From Pusillimonas sp. (lineage in GTDB: Bacteria; Pseudomonadota; Gammaproteobacteria; Burkholderiales; Burkholderiaceae_B), in NCBI RefSeq assembly GCF_029263785.1, contig NZ_JAJUFE010000001.1, forward strand, positions 1 to 64,000: DNA of 64,000 bases, in the 5' to 3' direction. The notes below the pieces were generated by a model, which saw only the letters and a list, made by a program, of their open reading frames with translations, did not search any database and was not told the origin of the DNA. The position numbers and the translations under genes are program-made. Shown piece after piece: positions 57,222 through 64,000 of this stretch (positions are counted from its first letter, which is position 1; each line of letters opens with the position of its first letter).

Positions 57222-57248
57222 AACGGCGGCGAAATATTCGCCGCCGTT
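57222..57248 (-). terminator. Strong hairpin after the Tmm-like gene
   Basis: AACGGCGGCGAA and TTCGCCGCCGTT form a perfect 12-bp stem around ATA, just after the stop of the Tmm-like gene. On the minus strand the stem runs into TTTTC. It should end that transcript, so the SDR and flavin monooxygenase downstream need their own promoter. Confidence 0.75.
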
Positions 57249-57264
57249 CTTCTCAAAGCCCTGA

Positions 57265-58632
57265 CTATTCGGCTTCGATGAAATTCAAGGCCATGAAGCC
57301 TTCAAGGGAGTCATCCTTGATGTCCATCCAGGGCCGGGGCAACTTGGCCGCCATCGTTCCCGTGATGGTCGAGGCATAGGACTTGTTGCGAAAGCCCATG
57401 ATGTCCTCTTCCTTGTCCTTCAGCCAAGACTTGAAGAGCTCGGCCTGCTTTTCGATCGGGAAATCCGGATAGTCTGTGAGTGACACCAGGTCGCGTATGT
57501 ACTTTGCCTGAAAATCGATCGACTCCTGCGGCGTTTCAAGCGTCTCATGTTCTGCCAGCCATTTTTCCATGTCTTCACGACGCGCATCCGCATCGGGAAC
57601 CACAAACTTGCCCATAATGGCATCCCGCACCAGCCAGGCTTGCGCATCGAACATGTTGAACGTGAAGTACTGATCCTGCATGCCCAGGTAGATCAGCTTG
57701 GGATTCGGGTGAAAGAACACGCCCTTGTACAAGTTGTCCGGATACAGGCAGTTGTGAGTCTGCAAGCGCAGATCGTCAGGCAAAAAAGGAAAGTGAAACA
57801 GGTAGCCCGTACACATGATGACAGCGTCGAACCGCTTGCTGGAGCCATCCTCGAAGTGCGCCACGTCGCCGTCCAGCCGGATCAGCAATGGGCGCTCTTC
57901 TATGCCCTCTGGCCAGTCATACCCAAGAGGGTCTCCGCGATGACTCAAGGTAACCGACTTCGCACCATATTTGTAGCACTGGGTTCCGATGTCCTCGGCC
58001 GAGTAACTGCCACCGACCAGCAATAATTCCTGCCCTTCGAACTCGAGCGCGTCACGGAAGTCGTGAGCATGAAGTACCCGGCCCGGGAAGTGTTCCAGAC
58101 CCTCAAAATAGGGCATATTGGGTGTGGAAAAGTGACCCGTTGCCACAACCACATAGTCAAACTGCTCGCACTCCTGTTCACCGGTCTTGTGATTCATTAC
58201 CGTTACCGTGAACTTGTCGGTTTCTTCGTCGAACGTGACCCACCGTACCGGACATTCAAATCGCACGTAATTGAAGATCGCGCGCTTATCCAGGCGGCCC
58301 ATGATGTAATCCTTCAGGACTTCTCGCGGTGGGTAAGACGGTATGGGACGGCCAAAATGTTTATCAAAAGAATAATCGGCAAATTCCAAGCATTCTTTTG
58401 GGCCGTTGGACCATAAGTAGCGGTACATGCTGCCATGCACAGGCTCTCCGTTTCGATCCAGGCCGGTCCGCCAGGTGTAATTCCACATGCCGGCAATATC
58501 GTTCTGCTTCTCATAACAGACGATCTCTGGAAGATCCTTTACACCTGCCAGGCGAGCAGCCTCGAAAGCTCTCAGCTGCGCCAACCCGCTGGGACCTGCG
58601 CCCAGGATGGCAATACGCGTATTTGCGGTCAA
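57265..58632 (-). CDS. tmm: Trimethylamine monooxygenase-like flavin monooxygenase
   Basis: 455 aa, the size of bacterial Tmm. FAD motif GAGPSG at residues 11-16, FMO signature FPGRVLHAHDF (F182, G184, H188, F192), NADPH motif GGSYSAED at 207-214. The block MYRYLWSNGPKECLEFADY (69-87) matches my memory of Tmm, including the Asn (N76) that sits over the flavin. Tmm makes trimethylamine N-oxide; related proteins also oxidise indole or sulfides. The start is a TTG at 58632 with AGGAG 6 nt upstream. I rate the family as strong and the substrate as moderate. No dmd/tdm genes for TMAO breakdown are adjacent. Confidence 0.88.
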   Translation of the reverse strand: MTANTRIAILGAGPSGLAQLRAFEAARLAGVKDLPEIVCYEKQNDIAGMWNYTWRTGLDRNGEPVHGSMYRYLWSNGPKECLEFADYSFDKHFGRPIPSYPPREVLKDYIMGRLDKRAIFNYVRFECPVRWVTFDEETDKFTVTVMNHKTGEQECEQFDYVVVATGHFSTPNMPYFEGLEHFPGRVLHAHDFRDALEFEGQELLLVGGSYSAEDIGTQCYKYGAKSVTLSHRGDPLGYDWPEGIEERPLLIRLDGDVAHFEDGSSKRFDAVIMCTGYLFHFPFLPDDLRLQTHNCLYPDNLYKGVFFHPNPKLIYLGMQDQYFTFNMFDAQAWLVRDAIMGKFVVPDADARREDMEKWLAEHETLETPQESIDFQAKYIRDLVSLTDYPDFPIEKQAELFKSWLKDKEEDIMGFRNKSYASTITGTMAAKLPRPWMDIKDDSLEGFMALNFIEAE

Positions 58633-58709
58633 AACAAACTCCTAATAATCACTGTTGGATGACGGATTTCTCCTCAAAAACAGGCGTCACGCGACCGTCA
58701 AAAGGCACG

Positions 58710-58753
58710 GACGCTGGAAATGCACCGAACCCGCCTAAGCGGGTTCCGGCGTC
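58710..58753. other. Two-part hairpin between typA and the Tmm-like gene
   Basis: GAACCCGC and GCGGGTTC make a perfect 8-bp stem around CTAA (58727-58746), enclosed by GACGC/GCGTC arms. No U run follows. It lies downstream of the start of the Tmm-like gene's leader and beyond the typA stop, in the 194-bp gap. It may terminate the typA transcript or fold in the gap RNA. Confidence 0.45.
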
Positions 58754-58826
58754 AAATCAAATGGTTTTGCGAGATGACTCGCGGGCGAAGATGGAACGTG
58801 GTACCAAGATGGCACCACGAGCCGCC

Positions 58827-60647
58827 TTAACTTGCTTCGCGCATGGCGCGACGGCGCTCATGCTCTTGCAGATATCGCTTGCGCAGACGAATCGACTTGG
58901 GTGTGACCTCTACCAGTTCGTCATCAGCAATAAATTCCACCGCATATTCAAGGGTGAGACGAATGGGGGGAACCAGGTCGATATGCTCATCCTTGCTGGT
59001 GGTACGTATATTGGTCAGCTTCTTTTCACGAATCGGATTGACGACCAGATCGTTATCCCGGCTGTGAATGCCAATGATCATGCCCTCGTAAAGTGCGTCG
59101 CCCGGGCTCACAAACATGCGACCACGATCCTGAAGCTTCCATAGGGCATAAGCCACTGCTGCGCCGTCATCCTGACTGATCAGAACGCCGTTACGACGCT
59201 CGCCTACACTACCCTCGCGCATTGGGGCGTAGTCATCGAAAATATGACTCATCAGGCCGGTACCACGCGTGAGCGTCATGAATTCGCTCTGGAAGCCGAT
59301 CAGACCGCGCGCAGGAATTCGATACTCAAGGCGGGTCCGGCCACGTCCGTCCGATTGCATGTCCAGCAGATCGCCCTTGCGTCGACCCAGCTCTTCCATC
59401 ACACCGCCCTGATGACCTTCTTCGATATCGACGGTCAATAGTTCGAACGGCTCATGACGCACGCCATCGATCTCCTTGATGAGAACTTGCGGACGCGATA
59501 CAGCCAGCTCGTAGCCCTCGCGACGCATATTTTCAAGAAGGATCGTCAAATGCAGCTCGCCCCGGCCGCGCACTTCGAACACCATGTCGTCGTCCGTAGG
59601 ATTGACACGCAGCGCCACGTTAGACTTGAGCTCTCGCTCGAGCCGGTCGCGCAGCTGACGACTGGTGACATATTTACCTTCGCGTCCTGCCAACGGCGAC
59701 GAGTTGACCATGAAGTTCATGGAAAGCGTGGGCTCGTCAATACGCAGCATGGGCAGGGGTTCGGGGGTATCCGGATCCATGACTGTGCAACCGATACCGA
59801 TATCTTCGATACCATTGATCAGCACGATGTCACCCGCTTCTGCCTCATCGACCAGCTTTCGGTCAAGGCCGCTGAACTGCTGCACCTGATTGATGCGTCC
59901 CTTGAAGCGTTCGCCCTCGGGACCAAACTGTACCAGCACATCCTGCCCTGGGCGGACCTTTCCGCGATTGACGCGCCCGATGCCGATCTTTCCAACGTAA
60001 GTGCTGTAGTCGATCGAAATGATCTGCAACTGCAAGGGGCCGTCGGCATCGTCTTCTCGCTGCGGCACGTGCTTGAGAATGGCGTCGAAAAGCGGACGCA
60101 TGTCGCCGCTTCGCACATCGTCGGTCAGGCCTGCGAAGCCCGAAAGGCCCGATGCATAGATAATCGGAAAATCCAGCTGCTCTTCGGTGGCTCCCAGCTT
60201 GTCAAACAGATCAAAGGTGGCGTTGATGACATGGTCCGGGCGGGCACCCTGCCTGTCAATCTTGTTGACCACAACGATAGGTTTCAAACCAAGGCCAAGT
60301 GCCTTGCGTGTGACGAATCGGGTTTGAGGCATGGGGCCTTCAACAGCGTCAACCAGCAGGAGTACGCCGTCAACCATGGACAGCACCCGTTCGACTTCGC
60401 CTCCGAAGTCCGCGTGTCCCGGGGTGTCAATGATGTTGATGTGTGTACCCTCGTACTCGACCGCACAGTTTTTCGACAAGATGGTGATGCCACGCTCTTT
60501 CTCGATATCGCCAGAGTCCATGACCCGTTCGGACACGTGCTCGTTATCGCGAAAGGTTCCTGACTGGCGCAGCAACTGATCCACCAGGGTGGTCTTGCCG
60601 TGATCGACGTGAGCGATGATGGCTACATTGCGCAAGGCGCGTTTCAT
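58827..60647 (-). CDS. typA: Ribosome-associated GTPase TypA/BipA
   Basis: 606 aa translational GTPase. G1 motif AHVDHGKTT (residues 10-18), switch [15 protein letters not shown]4 NKIDR. Followed by domains II, III, V and the TypA C-terminal domain. It aids 50S assembly under stress and cold. The ATG at 60647 overlaps the truB stop (ATGA). Last gene of infB-rbfA-truB-typA. Confidence 0.97.
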   Translation of the reverse strand: MKRALRNVAIIAHVDHGKTTLVDQLLRQSGTFRDNEHVSERVMDSGDIEKERGITILSKNCAVEYEGTHINIIDTPGHADFGGEVERVLSMVDGVLLLVDAVEGPMPQTRFVTRKALGLGLKPIVVVNKIDRQGARPDHVINATFDLFDKLGATEEQLDFPIIYASGLSGFAGLTDDVRSGDMRPLFDAILKHVPQREDDADGPLQLQIISIDYSTYVGKIGIGRVNRGKVRPGQDVLVQFGPEGERFKGRINQVQQFSGLDRKLVDEAEAGDIVLINGIEDIGIGCTVMDPDTPEPLPMLRIDEPTLSMNFMVNSSPLAGREGKYVTSRQLRDRLERELKSNVALRVNPTDDDMVFEVRGRGELHLTILLENMRREGYELAVSRPQVLIKEIDGVRHEPFELLTVDIEEGHQGGVMEELGRRKGDLLDMQSDGRGRTRLEYRIPARGLIGFQSEFMTLTRGTGLMSHIFDDYAPMREGSVGERRNGVLISQDDGAAVAYALWKLQDRGRMFVSPGDALYEGMIIGIHSRDNDLVVNPIREKKLTNIRTTSKDEHIDLVPPIRLTLEYAVEFIADDELVEVTPKSIRLRKRYLQEHERRRAMREAS

Positions 60648-61399
60648 ACTTGATCCTTTGGTTTTGAATTTTGGGGCCACAAGCCTTCAGGCAAGGCGTG
60701 CAGCGCTATAAGCACTGATTGCGGAGCGTCCATCGCCTGAAGCGATTCAAGCTCGATTGCGTCCTCCAGGTGGAACGGCCCGACCTGAGTCCGACGCAAG
60801 GCGACCAGATGAGCGCCACAGCCAAGGGCGCGCCCGATGTCCTGAGCCAGCGTACGTATATACGTGCCTTTGCTGCAATGGACCAGAATTCGCGCATCGC
60901 CACCTTCGAAATCGAGCAGTTCAAGGCGGTGTATCAATACCTTCCTGGGTGGCCGGTCCAGCTCAATACCCTGACGAGCGTACTCATACAAAGGCTTTCC
61001 ATCTCGTTTCAGAGCGGAATACATGGGCGGAATCTGTTCGATTTCGCCGCGGAACGCAGCAAGTGCCCGTTCAAACTGATCTTGCGAGACGGGTTCCGCA
61101 TCGGCCGGCTGCTGAAAAACTACGTGCCCGGTCAGATCACCGGAATCCGTTTCCTCGCCCAGGCGCAGCGTCGCTTCATAAACCTTATCGGCCTCGAGCA
61201 TGGCTGCGGAAATCTTGGTAGCCCGCCCCAAACAGCATACCAACAGCCCGGTAGCGAACGGGTCAAGCGTGCCGGTGTGACCAGCCTTGCGTGCATCCAG
61301 CGCACGTTTGGCCCGCTGCAAGGCATGATTACTCGACAAGCCCTCGGGTTTGTCGAGCAACAGGACACCATCGAGCATCTGCCCGCGTCGGGAAGCCAT
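60644..61399 (-). CDS. truB: tRNA pseudouridine(55) synthase
   Basis: 251 aa. The catalytic aspartate lies in [14 protein letters not shown] near residue 45, and [13 protein letters not shown] marks the C-terminal part. Makes pseudouridine 55 in tRNA. I chose the ATG at 61399 (MASRRGQ). It follows rbfA by 37 nt and overlaps typA. Confidence 0.97.
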   Translation of the reverse strand: MASRRGQMLDGVLLLDKPEGLSSNHALQRAKRALDARKAGHTGTLDPFATGLLVCCLGRATKISAAMLEADKVYEATLRLGEETDSGDLTGHVVFQQPADAEPVSQDQFERALAAFRGEIEQIPPMYSALKRDGKPLYEYARQGIELDRPPRKVLIHRLELLDFEGGDARILVHCSKGTYIRTLAQDIGRALGCGAHLVALRRTQVGPFHLEDAIELESLQAMDAPQSVLIALHALPEGLWPQNSKPKDQV

Positions 61400-61436
61400 C
61401 GTCAAATCTCTCTTGTAAGCAGCAACGACAGCCCCT

Positions 61437-61850
61437 TCAGGACTGCTCGTCGGGGTCCTCGGGCTCGGCGGGCTCGGATGCGGAATAGCTTTGGGGACGG
61501 TTCGCTTCGTCGATAAGACGAGACAACTCCATACCGCGGACCAGGCGCTCGTCGTGGACGAAACGCAATGTGGGCACAGTGTGTATGTGCAGCATCTTGA
61601 ACAGCAGCGAATGCAGCCATCCGGCTTTTTCGTTCAGAGCCGCCTCGGCGGCCTGAGGCTCGGCACCCATGACGGTGAAGTGAACCTTGGCGTGAGCATA
61701 GTCGGCCGACAGATCGACTCCGGTAAGCGTCACCAGCCCGGCGCGAGACACGTCGATCTCGCGCTGGATCAGGCCGGCCAGATCCTTCTGGATCTGGTCG
61801 GCGAGCCGCGTATTGCGACCCTGGTTCGGCCGGGATTTATGTCGAGCCAT
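61437..61850 (-). CDS. rbfA: Ribosome-binding factor A
   Basis: 137 aa KH-like protein. [18 protein letters not shown] and the later [18 protein letters not shown] are typical of RbfA. It helps 16S rRNA 5' end maturation. It starts 2 nt after the infB stop and precedes truB. Confidence 0.96.
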   Translation of the reverse strand: MARHKSRPNQGRNTRLADQIQKDLAGLIQREIDVSRAGLVTLTGVDLSADYAHAKVHFTVMGAEPQAAEAALNEKAGWLHSLLFKMLHIHTVPTLRFVHDERLVRGMELSRLIDEANRPQSYSASEPAEPEDPDEQS

Positions 61851-61852
61851 GC

Positions 61853-64000
61853 TTACAGCGCCCTTGCAATCTCTTTGATTTCAAAGATCTCGAGTTGATC
61901 GCCGACCTGAATGTCGTTATTACCCCGGAGCGTAATACCGCAGTCAAATCCAGCCTTGACTTCCTTGACGTCGTCCTTGAAGCGACGCAAGGAATCGATA
62001 TGCCCTGTCCAGTGAACCACGTGGTTACGCAACAACCTCACTTGGGAGTCGCGTCGCACCACGCCGTCGGTAACCATGCAACCGGCAATATTGCCAATGC
62101 GGGACACGCTGAACACCTCGCGGATCTCGACCATGCCGATGACTTCTTCGCGCTTCTCGGGCGCCAGCATGCCAGACATCGCATTGCGCACATCATCGAT
62201 AGCGTCATAGATGATGTTGTAGTAGCGCAGATCGATACCGTTGTGCTCGGCAAGCTTCTTGGCGCTTTGCTCGGCACGCACGTTAAAGCCGATGATGACG
62301 GCATGAGACGCAATGGCCAGGTTGACGTCACTTTCGGAGATGCCACCCACGGCGGCGTGTACCACTTGTACACGCACTTCGTCGGTGGACAACTTGAGCA
62401 GCGACTGCACCAAGGCTTCTTGCGAGCCCTGTACGTCGGTCTTGACGATGAGGGACAGCGTCTGGGTGCCTTCGCCAATGTTCTCGAACATGGATTCAAG
62501 CTTGGCGGCCTGCTGGCGTGCCAGCTTGACATCGCGGTACTTGCCCTGACGGAACAAGGCAATTTCACGCGCCTTGCGTTCGTCCGCCATGGCAATGACC
62601 TCGTCGCCCGCCGACGGTACTTCGGTCAGACCCTGAACCTCGACCGGCATAGCTGGTCCGGCGCTGTTCACGGGCTTGCCGTTTTCATTAAGCATGGCGC
62701 GAACGCGACCATAGCTGGCACCGGCCAATATGGCGTCGCCCCGCGACAAGGTTCCGCTTTGTACCAGGATAGTGGCCACGGGACCACGACCCTTGTCGAG
62801 GCGCGCTTCGATGACAATGCCTTTGGCCGGAGCGTCGACCGGAGCCTTGAGTTCGAGCATTTCGGCTTGCAACAAAACATTCTCGAGCAGGTCGTCGATA
62901 CCCTGACCTGTTTTGGCCGACACCGGTACGAACGGCACGTCGCCACCGTATTCTTCGGGAACGACTTCTTCTGCAACCAGTTCCTGCTTGACACGCTCGG
63001 GATTGGCCTCGGGCTTGTCGATCTTGTTAATCGCAACAACCAAAGGCACTCCGGCCGCCTTGGCGTGGTGGATGGCCTCTTTGGTTTGCGGCATGACGCC
63101 GTCGTCGGACGCAACAACCAGAATGACGATGTCGGTCGCCTTGGCACCGCGCGCCCGCATCGCGGTAAACGCCTCGTGTCCCGGGGTATCGAGGAAGGTA
63201 ACGACGCCGCGATCGGTCGTCACGCTATACGCACCGATGTGCTGCGTGATGCCGCCGGCTTCGCCCGATGCCACCTTTGCGGTACGAATGTAATCAAGCA
63301 ACGACGTTTTTCCGTGGTCGACGTGACCCATGACCGTGACCACCGGCGCACGGGGCAGGGCCTCGACTTCGCCCAATTCGTTTTCGGCCGCGTCGAGGAA
63401 GGCTTCCGGGTCGTCCAGCTTTGCAGCAATAGCAGTGTGCCCGAGCTCTTCGACCAGAATCATGGCCGTTTCCTGGTCAAGCACCTGGTTGATGGTAACC
63501 ATCTGACCCAGTTTCATCAGATGCTTGATTACCTCGGCAGCCTTGACCGACATCTTGTGGGCCAGGTCGGCGACGGTAATGGTTTCGGGCACATGCACTT
63601 CGCGTGCGATGAACTCGACAACTTGTGGCTCTTTCCGTTGCTCGGCCTGCGCCTGCCTGTTGCGGCCACGGCCACCCTTGCCGGATTTGCCAGAGGCGCG
63701 CCAGCCGTCCCTGCTTGGGCTGGAGGGGGCAGCATCGGCACGTGCAGCAGGCTTCTTGCGTCCGCTGTCATCGCTCCAGGCGGTCGAGACCTCGGAACCC
63801 TTAACGGTTTTCTTGACGTCGCCTGCAGCCTTGGCATCTTTCTTGGCACCCTTTCCAGCAGGTTTATGCAGGGTTCCGGAAATATTGCCCGGTTCGGGCT
63901 CGGGCGCCTTCAAGACCTTGCGCGGACGACTGAGCATCTGGCGCAATGCGGCGGCTTCGGCTTCGGCCGCCTTACGGGCACGTTCCCGTTCTTCTTCACG
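61853..64000 (-). CDS. infB: Translation initiation factor IF-2 (5' end outside window)
   Basis: 716 residues visible, the frame open to the right edge; family members in this group approach 1000 aa, so the N-terminal domain is cut. The G domain has [25 protein letters not shown] and NKIDKP. Upstream is a charged, Ala/Lys-rich region. It places fMet-tRNA at the start codon. Partners nusA and rimP would be expected beyond the window. Confidence 0.97.
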   Translation of the reverse strand, partial: REEERERARKAAEAEAAALRQMLSRPRKVLKAPEPEPGNISGTLHKPAGKGAKKDAKAAGDVKKTVKGSEVSTAWSDDSGRKKPAARADAAPSSPSRDGWRASGKSGKGGRGRNRQAQAEQRKEPQVVEFIAREVHVPETITVADLAHKMSVKAAEVIKHLMKLGQMVTINQVLDQETAMILVEELGHTAIAAKLDDPEAFLDAAENELGEVEALPRAPVVTVMGHVDHGKTSLLDYIRTAKVASGEAGGITQHIGAYSVTTDRGVVTFLDTPGHEAFTAMRARGAKATDIVILVVASDDGVMPQTKEAIHHAKAAGVPLVVAINKIDKPEANPERVKQELVAEEVVPEEYGGDVPFVPVSAKTGQGIDDLLENVLLQAEMLELKAPVDAPAKGIVIEARLDKGRGPVATILVQSGTLSRGDAILAGASYGRVRAMLNENGKPVNSAGPAMPVEVQGLTEVPSAGDEVIAMADERKAREIALFRQGKYRDVKLARQQAAKLESMFENIGEGTQTLSLIVKTDVQGSQEALVQSLLKLSTDEVRVQVVHAAVGGISESDVNLAIASHAVIIGFNVRAEQSAKKLAEHNGIDLRYYNIIYDAIDDVRNAMSGMLAPEKREEVIGMVEIREVFSVSRIGNIAGCMVTDGVVRRDSQVRLLRNHVVHWTGHIDSLRRFKDDVKEVKAGFDCGITLRGNNDIQVGDQLEIFEIKEIARAL

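Noticed and set aside
59454-60563. Long open frame on the plus strand opposite typA
   Set aside because: It lies wholly inside typA, whose motifs are clear; the frame has no recognisable family and arises from codon bias in GC-rich DNA.

Overview
The window is chromosomal DNA from a betaproteobacterium. The gene set and order best fit Burkholderiales, most likely the family Alcaligenaceae (Bordetella/Achromobacter/Pusillimonas relatives). That placement is inferred from protein character and synteny (potFGHI next to rpiA, rpsF-priB-rpsR-rplI-dnaB, xseB-ispA-dxs beside a Rieske oxygenase, infB-rbfA-truB-typA); no database was searched. Coding density is very high. No gene-free stretch exceeds 300 bp, and I saw no rRNA, tRNA, insertion sequence, prophage or CRISPR array. 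Fifty-five protein genes are called; the first (a glycosyltransferase) and the last (infB) run off the window.

Layout. 0-10 kb: glycosyltransferase and dnaE with overlapping ends, hrpA, then argA and yggX on the other strand. 10-16 kb: phoU, then rpiA at the end of a putrescine-transport operon potF-G-H-I-arsC-like. 16-22.5 kb: a tight minus-strand run alr, SDR, radA, FtsX-type permease, kdkA. 22.5-25.6 kb: hpnC-hpnD-hpnE, which convert farnesyl diphosphate to squalene. 25.6-30 kb: alaC-hom-thrC-crcB. 30-35 kb: Mth938-like, PrxQ/Bcp, phoH-like, pdxA and an SBF-type transporter. 35-42.4 kb: rpsF-priB-rpsR-rplI-dnaB, folE2 and xseB-ispA-dxs. 42.7-51 kb: unusual Rieske oxygenase, sseA, EamA exporter, htpX, dienelactone hydrolase, polA and a LOG-type hydrolase. 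51-58.6 kb: an accessory oxidative cluster (CrtI/PYROXD2-like oxidoreductase, cyclase-family hydrolase, AraC regulator, flavin monooxygenase, atypical SDR, Tmm-like flavin monooxygenase). 58.8-64 kb: typA, truB, rbfA and infB.

How the genes connect. dxs and ispA make the isoprenoid precursor used by hpnCDE; no squalene-hopene cyclase is in view, so the final product is open. hom, thrC and alaC join threonine and alanine metabolism. dnaE, dnaB, priB, polA, radA and xseB serve replication and repair. typA, rbfA, infB, truB and the ribosomal proteins serve translation.

The least explained parts are the 51-58.6 kb oxidative cluster, the Rieske oxygenase with an enlarged cluster-binding loop and a leader that looks like an attenuator, and a long nested hairpin between yggX and phoU. 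Many neighbours share ATGA stop/start overlaps, so translational coupling is common here.
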